A stretch of 64,000 bases of DNA from Tiliqua scincoides (Eukaryota; Chordata; Lepidosauria; Squamata; Scincidae): assembly GCF_035046505.1 (NCBI RefSeq), contig NC_089822.1, forward strand, positions 127,220,807 to 127,284,806. The letters run 5' to 3'. Positions 1 to 11,700 of this stretch are shown one piece after another. The position numbers and the translations under genes are program-made. The number at the start of each line of letters is the position of its first letter. The first letter of the stretch is position 1. The notes beneath the pieces are model-generated. The model was given only the letters and a program-made list of their open reading frames with translations, was not told the DNA's origin and searched no databases.

Positions 1-1368
1 TGAATGGTGTAACAAATGTTTATAGTGGAAATAATTTAACAATAATAGGGAAAGGATATCAAAATAAAGCCATTCAGGGCACAATCCTAACCCCTTATGT
101 CAGTGCTTTCCAGCTCACAAAAAGGGACTTGTAAACAGAGAAATTTTGAATTTGTTTACTTCAAGCAGTGGACACATCACAATATTACATCACAAACCGT
201 TTTTGAAATTTCCCTATTCCCTAAGACTAAAGTCATACAGCGCAATCCTAACTTGTGCTGGAACAGGCAGGTCAGTGGGCTTGTGTTGTATCCAGCACAA
301 GTTTCAGGCAACCAGAGGCTCACCCCAAGGCAAGGGGAAACTTTTCCCCTTACCCTGGGGAGAGCCACAGAAGCCCCAATGGGGCTACTTTGATCTGTGC
401 CCCCTCTAGAGGTAGCGCAAATCTGAGCAGCCCGGGGTTGGCCCAGGCTGCCCAGGAATGGGGTTAGGATACGTCATAGCAGCTGGATCCTGACCATGCC
501 TCCTACTCCCCACTCGCCCCTGGAATTGCCCATCGCCCAACCTTCCCCCACCCTGAAACACCTCCTCCCTGCTTCTGCCACGCCCTCCTCACATCCCTGA
601 CACTCCTGTGCTGGCTGAATTCAGTGGATGCAACACACCTGTTCCCTGGTACCCGCATCAGTGTAGGGAGGCTGGCGCATATCTGTGCACTGGCCTAACG
701 CAACTTAGGTCAGCACGAAAGTGCTTTATGGCACTTTCACAATGGTGATAGGTCAGTGCAAGGGACTTGTGCTGGCCTATCCGCTCCTCAGGACTGCACT
801 CTTAGTTGGGTTCAAGGACTTGATGGCTCTTTGGATCCTGACTACAGACTGAAGCATCCTGAGATATTTTGCTTTTGTAATATTAAAAAAAACAGCACCT
901 TTTACAAATATTTTAATTTTTTAATATAAAAAAATCAAGTTTCTAGCCCATGTGTTATGGTTACAAAGGAAAATTTGAGTGTGCCTGAAATGGCCTGGCA
1001 AACTTGAAAACAGAGAGGGAGTAGGTAGGATTTTCAGAAGCCAGTACCTGGGGCTCCAGTATCCCTCTTCTTGACAATCAGTGGCAGACCAAACTGGTAA
1101 AATAAGCAAATCTAGACAAACACACATAATTTACATACATTATGCAGGTTGCAGAATTACACATTTATTGGTGCAGAGTTTGGGTTGCTGTGACAGAAAG
1201 TTTTGTTTTTGAAGCATAATACACAGCCATGACGAGACTCCTAAACTAAAAGTGTGAGCATATGCTATGCAAATTTCAGAGAAGGGGATCAAAAAGTAAG
1301 GGATAAGCATCACCTTCTTGCTCTGTGGGGGACATCTGGTTGGCTGTTGCTGAAAACTGGTACTAGAG
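1..1368. other. Repeat-rich flank, no gene seen
   Basis: From about 232 to 790 it holds a GC-rich repeat starting gcgcaatcctaacttgtg, related to 31633-32120 and in part to 8822-9270 and 58452-58970. The rest is AT-rich with no recognised exon. Confidence 0.5.
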
Positions 1369-1801
1369 CAGGGGTGTCCAAACTTTTTGGCTAAAGGGCC
1401 ACATCATCTCTCTGACACTGTGTCAGGGACCAGGAAAAAAAGAAATAATTTACATTTCAAATTTGAATAAATTTACATAAATTTAAATAAATGATGGAAC
1501 TTATATCAAGGTCTTGCAATAGCTCAAGGCCTATAAAAGGGCTTGCATGAAGCAAGGCTGGCCTTTCCTTCACTGCTGCTGCATCACAGATGTGAAACAG
1601 CAAGCAGTGGAGGGAGCCCTCATCCCACAGCTCACGTGAGAGGTCAAGCAGTCACCCTCACACTGAGAGCAGTCGCATCGGGCCAGTACGGGCTTCCGCA
1701 AGTCTCAGCAGGGCCAGAGGCTCATTGCCGACAGGGGGCTCCCCAAGGGAGAGTCCCTGAGGGCTGCAATTGGCCTCCGGGCCAGGGTTTAGCCACCCCT
1801 G
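1369..1801 (+). mobile_element. Non-autonomous hAT-type element, 433 bp
   Basis: Ends caggggtgtccaaac and ccacccctg; flanked by the 8-bp direct repeat TACTAGAG (1361-1368 and 1802-1809). The 8-bp target site and CAGGGGTG ends fit hAT elements. No transposase frame. Confidence 0.75.
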
Positions 1802-2726
1802 TACTAGAGCATAGAGGGATCATTGACATGACACAGCATGGCAGTGGTGGACAAAGGTCGTTTGCACCCAGGGCCCATAAATTTTTGGCACCCTCCCCAC
1901 GAAAAAATTATTTTCAGTAATAGTCCTGATATGAAATGAATAATAATAACGGCCAGAGAAGAAGCTCAGACAGTGAGCATTTTCTTTTATTGAACTTATA
2001 CATGGTTCATATATGTAGTGAACATTAGAGATCATAACCCAAAACAGGGAAGGAATGCCCATCAAGGTAATATGAAGTGGGCTTGTGGTGTATCATGCAT
2101 ACAAAAGCAGTTTGGTTGTAATATAGAAGAAAGGCAAAACATATGTACATTGATGAAGAATACATTTAGTTTTCTGGAATGCTTGCAAAAGCTATGTATT
2201 CCCAGTGGTAATCTCAGAGTAATCCACATTGTGTTACATAAGGCAGTTGAGTTTTCCTTTTCTGGAAATAGTTTTTAGCTAACTTTTTAGCTAAAATAGT
2301 TGATAGAGATATTTGAATGAGGTTTGTGTCATTGCATTCTGCATGAAATTACGGGGGAGGGGGAAATTACTTTGTCACCCCCTGCAACTTGGCACCAAGG
2401 GCCTATGGCCCCCATTTGTACAGCACTGCAGCATGGAAATTCATCTTCTGATTTTTTACTCTTTCAGAAACATTGACTGCCTGTTTCTCATCTTTGCATC
2501 CTACACAAGGCCAGATATTTTATAACAAACTAGAAACTAAGGTCTAAAGGAAATATTTGCAAATTTGGCTTTTCACAAACTGAATGGAGGAAGTTCCAAA
2601 GCAACTGAGGATTCTGTTCTCACGGAACGGGACAGTGCTACAGAAGAATTGGAAGGAATCACCAAAGCCATCTGCCAGGAGCATCTTTTGGAGCAAAGTG
2701 AGAAAAGTATGATCTCCAAAGGTGGT

Positions 2727-2777
2727 CTAGGTGTGGCAGGACCAGGAGCGTGGAGTCACTATTGCCCAGAAAGTCCT
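2727..2777 (-). CDS. SOAT2: SOAT2 copy A exon 15 (terminal, stop)
   Basis: The coding part reads [16 protein letters not shown] followed by TAG; human ends [16 protein letters not shown]. The acceptor has a strong pyrimidine tract (tccttttctttcag). An AATAAA-type signal on this strand at 1991-1986 is a weak polyadenylation candidate, also present in copy B at 31412-31407. Confidence 0.95.
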   Translation of the reverse strand, partial: RTFWAIVTPRSWSCHT

Positions 2778-5700
2778 CTGAAAGAAAAGGAGAGGGGAAA
2801 GTGAAGCCAGAGAGAATCAGTGAGAGGAAAAATTCCTGTGGGACAAAGGCTGTAGGAAGTCATGTTTATCAACTATCCCTTGGGTTAGAGATAACCCAAG
2901 GACTAGGCCCAGAGACCAACTAGACAGCAGGCTTCAAAAGACAGTGAAGGGCTCATCTCCTCCAAAGCACCATCAGGAGTACTGAAGGTCAAACACAATG
3001 CGAATGAAATTCAGTTTGCACACCCAGTCTCTGCTAGGTTAAGAGAACCTGCTGTGAGTGCCTGACCTCAAAAGGGCTTTCAAAACCAGGGGCATGGAAA
3101 ACAAGTCTAATGAGGAAGGGTTGAGATAACTTGGTAGGTCTAACCTGGAGAAGAAAATGTGGAGGGGTGACATGATAGCACCCGTCAAAGACGTGCAGGG
3201 CTTGTCAGGTGGAAGAGGGTAAAGATTTGTGGCCCAGAGAGCAACTAGACTTAATAGGCTTAGGTTGCGGGACTGGAGATTTAAGTTGGATATCATGAAG
3301 AAATTCTGAATGGTAAGAGCAGTTCTGCAGTGCAGCTGATTATCATGGGAAATGGTGGGTTCTCCTTTGCTGGAGGCCTTCAGGTAGAGGCTTGACAGGC
3401 ACTTTTTGGAGCTACTCCAGAGGGGCTTTTCCTGTGCCTAGCAGGGTGTTGGGCAGATAGCTGTGAAGTCCCCTTCAACCATATCGTTTTATGATTCTCA
3501 CCTCCTGGAGTGGACAGTGGAGTTGAGCATACCACTCTTGGCTGTACAAGCAAACCTGGATTCCTTGACCCACAAGGAGAAGTGTCCAAAACAGCACATT
3601 CCAGACTGGGCTTGTTCGTTTATCATGGATGATGAAGTTAAAGATCACTGGAGAGACAAATTAAAAATGATAGATTAGCTGTGTATGGTCCAGATGATGC
3701 TAAACCAAAAGAACTTCTTACTTATCCGTTTCCAAGAGCCTGCCTTCCAGAGCAGCAACCCAGCCCAATCCACCTTCTTTCCTAGAGGAACAGCAGATTC
3801 CATTTCATTTCATTCATGAAGCAATTTCTGCTTTCACTGACAACTAATCTATGGGTTCCTTCCTATCACAAAACTGGTGGGTGAGGAAAGAAAATACAAA
3901 TCAGGCTTATGTATGTATACTGTATACTGGTGTTTCTTACACCGTGGTTGGGACCCACAAGGTGCATCATGAACCAATTTCAGGTGGGTCCCCATTCAGT
4001 TCAATATTTTATTTTTAATATATGAGATTTGATGCTACCATGGCATGTGACTGCATCGGGGGAAATGTTACAGATCTGTACTTTTAACAGGCTACTCTGT
4101 ATATGCTTTTAACAATGACAGCATAGGCCTACAAAATTGAGGGTCAGAAAAGTTTTCCCCAAACTTTATGGTGGTTTGATATGAATTTGGGGTGCTGATT
4201 CCAGAAATGGCATCCATTTTGCCCTATCACGTCTAGTTTTGGAGATATAGTATAGGCTCACTAGTGAATGGTTCAAGCAGCTTCCTCATGAGGAAGCCAC
4301 GGTATAGGCTTCCTCATCAGGAAGCTGCTTGAACCATTCACGAAAGAGGGTATGCTGTGTCTCCAAAACTAGACATGATAGGGCAAAATGGATGCCATTT
4401 TTGGAATCAACACCCCAAATATACCCAGGAATTGGTGTAACATTTAAGGAAACAAAATGTGTGTTGGCCTGTGTGGTCAATGGGCCTTACTCCAGGGTAT
4501 TTGTCGGTAGGATTGCACCCTAGATTGTAAAAAATGGTCTTGTTTGATGATGTCACTTCTGGCCATGATATCATTTCTGGTGGGTCCTGACGGATTCTCA
4601 ATCTAAAAAGTGGGTGCTACAAGTGTAAGAACCAGTGCTGTTTACTTGTACTGTACATATGTTGTGTTCACTTCGCATGTTATTTTGTTCATAGTGTGCC
4701 ACCAGATCTGTTCTTTTAGGGCTGAACCAAGAGCCATACTAAAGGTCAGAGGCAAGAAGGTCACAAAAAGCAAGGAACCCCACAGCACTGACCTCCAAAA
4801 ATGGCAAAGAGCGTGAATGAGACAGGATAGAAGAAGCCAAAGCACAAGGAGTAGGCATACTCATGGACAGTAGCTGAAGCTAAGAATGCAGACAGCATAG
4901 CTGCAACCCGGACCTTGCCTCGGAGGAGCTGGAAGGCAAAAAGCGCAGGTGAGTTATAGGCTTTGTTCGAAAGTACCTGTCCACTGTAGTATTTAAAGAG
5001 TGTTTAAGTGTTTAGTGTTTAAAGAGAATTCAAAATGGGGTCTTCAGGCTTAGGCTCAAGGGAACAGCTTGCATTCTGAACCTATAGATCCAAATGTTGG
5101 ATCAGGCTGCACTCTCTCCCCACCTCTCACTGGTCAGGTGAACTCTTTGTATTTTAAAAAGTTTAGAGGAACACAATGGTTTGATGTTTTTGTTGTTGTG
5201 GAGAACATTTATATACTGCTTTTCACCACAAGGTTTCCAAACCAGTTTATAGAGCAAACCAAGTAGCTAAATGGCTCCCTGCCCCAAATGGACTCACAAT
5301 CTAAAAAGTTGTAGAAGAACAGCAGCAAAAAACTAGAAAAGACACTATGCTGGACTTATATGTCAGTCCTCGACTTTACAAACAAACAAACCCCTGCAAA
5401 AACAACCCCAAACACCCACTATTTTTAAAATTGCAAAATTTCTGGGAGTTGACACAGGCACTACACATTAAAAATATAGTCAGGATTGACATGAAAGAGG
5501 AAGTTGGAGGGTCATTCCTGGGAGTTTCAGACACTGAGGTTATGACCAGCAATTAATCTGCATTGGGTCATATTGACCAGGGTTGCAGGATCCTTGGACA
5601 CTCTTGTGCTGGAAGAGACATGACAAAAGAACTCCTTCAAACATCTTCATCTGCCCCAGTGTGAACGGGGCATCTGCTGCCATTAAGAGAAAGGAGTATT

Positions 5701-8700
5701 GCAGAGCTTGTGTCTGTGACAGGGGTGCCCAAACTTTTTGGCACGAGGGCACTTTGTTGGAGGCCGGGGGAAAAGAATTAATTCACATTTCAAATCTGAA
5801 TAAATTTACATTAATGACTACATTAGAGATGACACTTATATGAAGGAATGAAATTTTACTGAGGCAGTAATGCACATGGGACAATCAGGGATGTGACCAA
5901 AACGGGGGAGTTAACATAACTCCTGACCACATATCTCTTGTGCAAAAATAAAACACATGAGACATAAATTGTTCAGAGACAGTGATGCACCTGGGACATG
6001 GGGGTGGTTAAAATAACACCAATTGGGAGACAATCAGGAATGTGCTTTTAAGACTAGCGAGACTCACCATTATTCTCTTCTCCATAGGTAGGTTTAAGAG
6101 TGGCAAGCACATGGGCTGCCTTGGAGAGCCTGAAGTGGGTGGAGACCTGAAGGTCTTGCAATAGCTCAAGGCCTATAGAAGGCCTTGTGCAAAGGGAGGC
6201 CCACCTTTTCTTCACTGCTGTTGCTGCCTCACAGACATGAAGCAGCAAGCAGCAGAGCGAAAACTTGGCCTGCAACTTGCGACAGGCAGTTGTGTTGGGC
6301 CAGCGCAGGCTCCAGCAAGTCTCCAGTGGGCCAGAGGCTTGTTGGAGACTGGGGACTCACCACGGGCTGGATTCAGGGTTCCTGAGGACTGCAAATGGCC
6401 CGCAGGTTGGAGTTTGGGCACCCCTGGTGTAAGAGAAAGTCAAAATATATAAGAAGGCTCCTTATAAAGGGGCTCTTTGAGAGTGAGAGCAAGGCATGCT
6501 GGGGCTGCATAATAGAAGCCCTGTCACAAGGGGGGTTGAGCGCCCAGGGTCCCATGCTGAATGCCCCATCTGTGGTTTACCCAAGCCTTACCCACAGGAG
6601 GTCCTGATAGATGTAGTAGTAGAGCCAGTCATGCACTACCACATTCCACGTCCGATAGTATGTAGAGAATCCCGTGGAATTCCACCAGTCCTAGAGCAAG
6701 AGACACAGTGTTGAGCTTGGACAGGGGAGGAACCACACTTGTGCAAAGCACCTGGCCCATCTTGCTGCGTATTTGGGACCTTGTAACATGCAAGAGAGGC
6801 TCTTTACTGTATGCTGTATGGCAAGTTTCTTCTGCCACCAGTCCTCTCAGCCCAGTACCTTTAGCCAGTTCCATCAGAGCATAGTTTGTGCCAAGGGGAA
6901 AGCACTTTTGACACCAGGAAAGAATTCTGGAGTATGCTTAAGACCTGTCACCCTCATCTTTTTAGGGGGGTTGAAATCATGAGCTCCATCTCCTGATGTG
7001 ATCTGTTCATTCTCTGCCACTCAATGTGCAGATGTCTCTTTGCAAAAACCTACAGTGGCACATCTACCTATGCCCCTGTCACCTGGGCACTTACCCAGCA
7101 GCGAGGATCTGGGTTGGAGCAGGGGCAGCAGGTTGGCCATGGAACAAAAACCTGCCAGTTGCTGGAGAGCTGGGATGGCTAGGAGAATGGTGGGAGAGCA
7201 ACTGTGGCTATGCCAGGGCCGCATTGTTGCAGCCCAGCGCTGACTGCTCGCTGATAGGGTGAATCTCCAGCTGCCAAGACAGCCTCCTGGCTGAGCCGCA
7301 CTGCACACAGCTGCAGTTTTGCCCAGCTGGGCCTCAGAGCTACTCAAGATCTCAGGCCAGCCATGTGGCTGGAAGGGGCAGGCCAGACGGGCCAACCAAC
7401 AGGCTCATAATGGTGCCCAGTGGCCCACAAAGGAGGTTGCTCCTCCTTGAGCTCTGGCTTTGGGAGGGCAGTGAGGGGAAGCAAGAGCAATCCTAGGCCC
7501 TTACCCAGACCTTTACCTGAACCTAAAGGGGCCAGAAAGGTACCTAGTCAGAGCAACCAGTCTTTAGACCCTGGGGGCAAGCTTCCTGGTATCCCTGGTG
7601 AGGTGCAAGCCTCAGGGAAAAGGGGGGTGCCCTGGAGCCAAATCCCCAAGGTATGCCCCAGACCCTCCTGCCAGACCCACAACAGCCAGGGGAGAACCTG
7701 GGAGGCCTGTTGCCCATGGGCACCCTGGCCACCAGTAACCGCTGCTCCACCCTGTGGGGATCATGGCCAGCATCCTGGGACATTGGCACTCCCCACCACC
7801 AGCATATAGCCTCATCTTCTGCAGAGTGTTCACGTGATGTGGGTTTCATTGGCAAAACATGCAGGACTGTATGGGATTGTAGTTCAGTAGTTTTACATGC
7901 TGCAGGATCTAGTTTCCATCTCTGACATCCCAGGTAGGTGAAAGACCCCTGCCTGAAACTCTGGACAACAGATGCCACTCAGTTCAGACAATATGGAGCA
8001 ATATGGACCAAGGGCCTGACATGGCAGGACCTGGCTGCATGCATTCAGATAGGTCTGCAACAGGAATGCCTTCATTCAAGGGAAAAGACAACTCTCTCTA
8101 TACTTCTGCATAATTTATAGCCGCAGATGTTTCTTTAATACCCCTCCACTGTTCAGTCACACACTCCACCTTTAATTCTGAAGTCATGGCCCTTGTGTGC
8201 TCAGCTGTGTTTTTTACAACCAGAAAGGCTACAAACTTCTTTGAAACATTTGAAAGCTGACACAGGAAACCAAATGTCCTACCAGATCTGCCTAGATTGA
8301 ACAGCATAGAAACAACTCCATTCTTTACCTGCCCTCTCCCCGAGCCCCTCCCATCACCTTGTAGAAGGTGCAGTCAGCAAAGCGCAGCATCTCGGCAAAA
8401 GCATTAAACCAGCAGTGCAGGAAGGCAAAAAAACACAGCAGCAGCAAAAATGTCCCTGGGGGGTAGACGGTGGACATTAATGTCGGGATGGAGAAGCATC
8501 AGATCTGCCAAGAATTTGCTAGGGTGCAATAAATTCTGATCCACAGTTTGGCAGATACCCAGCCTTAGCACCAAGCTGCACACAAAGCTAAATGCATAGC
8601 ATCCCATGGGGTGTTAGTTTTATTTTTAAATAGCACCTGGAAATGGGTATGAAATATTGCAAAGGTGATGGGGGGGGGGTTAGGGAGGCCATAGTACTTT

Positions 8701-11700
8701 GTAACTGACTTGGTTTGGATGCCGATTGCAGGCTCACTCCCTGTTCTACTGTTCATGAAAAAAACACCTCCTATTGTCTGGAAACAAAATACTGTACTGT
8801 ACTATACTGTGTGAATCAGGAGTTGGGCAGCCCAATCCTAAAGGTGGCGGCTACCACTGCCCCACAGCAGCCACAGGAGGCCACGTCAGGGGAAGGACCT
8901 TCATCCCCTTCCCCAGGGGAATCCCCCAAGTCCCACAATGGGGCTTCTCAAGTCTCCACCAGAAAGTTTGCCGCCACAGACTTTGAGACTCTATGCTGGG
9001 CCTTCCAGCCTGATACGGAGTCCAGGATCACGTGGAGTAGAACTCTACCGCTTCCACCCCCCTCTCGCACCAGTTCCTACCCAACCCCAATTCCTGCCCA
9101 TCTGTGAGACCCTCACTGCCACCCAGAGCTCTTACCTGGCTCTGGGTGGCAAACGGCTGGCATTGGGCTCAGAGTGGACTGGCACCAGTGCAGACTTGGT
9201 GCAGGGTGTCATGGGTGTGCCTCATGGTACATTTGCGACACCCTGCACTGAAGAGCTCAGGATTGGGCTCTGACTCAGTAAGGGAGTTCTTATTTCTTTA
9301 TGCCGTTTCAGGGTTGGAAAGAGACTTTCTCCCAGGTCATATAGCCATAGGTCCTGGATATTTCTTGCCCCTGTAGTTACGTGGCTTGGCTTACATGCTT
9401 GAGTTAACTGGGGGTATTTGTTCTGCAAGTACCTTTCCTGTGGTGTGCCTACTTTTATGGAGTGCTATGGCTTTTCAAGGTTGATCTGCAGGAGATCAGG
9501 TCCTCCTGCCTTGGGGGTAGGGGTATACTGCCTTTTGGTCCTTTGCCACTGAAAAGGACCAAAAGGGAACATAGTCAAATCAATTTATTAATACTGTCAA
9601 AGACCAGCATAAACACAACATAGCAACATTGCCTGTGCAAGTAAAATTTTAAAAATTTTAACAGTTAAATGCACATCATACTAAAAATAGGAAAACAGAA
9701 AGGATGACCATCATAATTTTTTCTCATAATTAATGATGCCCTTGTGGGTTTTGCAGGTGACTGCCAAGAAACTAGCACTCCCTCTTGTGAACTGTGGGTT
9801 AGCGCCCTTAAGAAGTTCCTTGGCTATCTCCTCATCAGGCAGGCCTGAGAATTTCCTAATCAGGGGAGTAATAAACTTAGCACATATCCCCTGATAAAAT
9901 GATTTTTGCAAGCAAGATTAAAAACTCTGCATTACATTGCTGCTCTTTTCACAGGAATGGCAGGTGAGGAGCTGCAGTCAAATACACAACACAAGTACAT
10001 AGGTTGCATACAGAGCACTGCTGTGTGAACTCCATCCTAATAATAAATGAATCAGAATTCTGTGCCAACACAATCCTAAATTTTGTGACCATAAACATGA
10101 AAATAAATTGTTTGAATGATTTCTCTCATATTGCATTTTTTTTTTGAATATTTTTCTGTTATCCATGACATTCAATAGAAAAAGAATTGGAGGAAATGCT
10201 GGGGGTGGGGTCCACTGAGAAGAATTAAGAGACAGATGGATGCTTTGGAGGTATGGTTGATGGGACCTCTGGAATGTTCCACCCAAAAATAAACCATAAC
10301 GGATTCACTGTTCCTTTTATGGCATTCCACAACTAATTTCACCACACAAACTAGGCCACTCTGTCCATATACCTGGCAATGTGGCACTGAAGATGGACAG
10401 CACCATGGTTTTGAGGCTGAAAGGCTGCTTGCTCATATTGCTGAACAAAGGAATGCAGAGACGCTCCAGGATGAAGTTAATGTAAAACACGCAGCCAAGG
10501 ATCTGCAAAATAGACAGGGGAGAAATAAACCTCCCACCCAATGCAATGTGTGTGCCTTAGGCACATTGGCCCATCCCTTAGTATCTTCCTCATCCACAGA
10601 GAGGCCAGGCATGAATTAGCCTCCTCCTAAAACACCACTCTGCATCTCTCACCTGAGCAAAGTTCTTGATGACATACCTCCAGCGCACATAGGGTGTTCT
10701 GCAAGGAAAGGAGCAGCCATTGGGTGGGTGCACAGGATGGATACTTATACTGTATCTATTTGGGAACCCTATGGACCCACTTCTCAATTTTATGCCCTCT
10801 TCCTGGCCTACAGGATAATTGCACTAGAGTGGGCGATCAAAGAGGTCTCCAAAGAACCAACAGGGGTGTAGAGAAGATTCACCTTGGGTAACTCTCCCTG
10901 TAGATCAATGTGGGGCAGAAGAGAAAATACAGGTAAGTTGAGAATTCAGGTGGATGCACCTTCCCTGGAGAAAAAAAAAATCAAAGAAGCAGATGAGGGA
11001 GAAGCAAAGAGATACGAGTTTGTGCTGCACTCTGAGAAGTGGTAGATCTCCCCAGCCCTGCACACCAGTGCAAAGGTCCCCGATGGGCCCCCTGCGGGAC
11101 CCCACCCCACTTACCTGAAGCTTATGCACAACTCCAGGCTATGTCAGGGAAGCTTCCTGAGGCTTCCCTGATGCTTTAAACTGTGCTTCTGGAAAAACAG
11201 AAGCACAGTTTCTGACCCCATCGGGAACCTCAGAAAGGCTTCCACGGTGTCCTGAAGATGTGCGCCCAGAGCATTTGTCCCATCAAATGAATGGGAGGTC
11301 TGCCACTGACGCTGAGAAAAGAGATTCGGTAGATATGAGCACACAGCAATATTGTGTGTCGGTTCAGGCAGCACCTTGGACCCTGGCAGCTGTATAGTTT
11401 CAGCAAAAAGTTTCAAGGTTCTTTATATGCTGTGAGCTAAGCAGGACAGGGATGGAATTGAAGTCTCTCATGCCATGGCCCAATCTGTACCAAACACTCC
11501 TTCCCAGCCCATGTTGGCTGCTAGTAGGTAGACAAAACCACCAAAACATGCCAGGCACATTGATATGCTTGATGTAATGTGTAGTTTGGCCCCAAGAGAA
11601 ATAATGCACTTATTGAAAAAGAAAGTGCATCAAATAAGTATGTACTAAAAGATGTTGCCTTTTCTTGTGCTTTCCACAAGATTGAGAAGCAGAGGAGGAA

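Noticed and set aside
2565-2804. Plus-strand open frame conserved in both copies (also 32507-32722)
   Set aside because: It is antisense to SOAT2 exon 15; conservation follows from the duplication and the exon.
3463-3678. Plus-strand 71-codon frame conserved in both copies
   Set aside because: It is the antisense of SOAT2 exon 14.
7021-7978. Several overlapping 120-144-codon frames
   Set aside because: They fall in a GC-rich copy-specific insertion, overlap on both strands, and resemble no protein.
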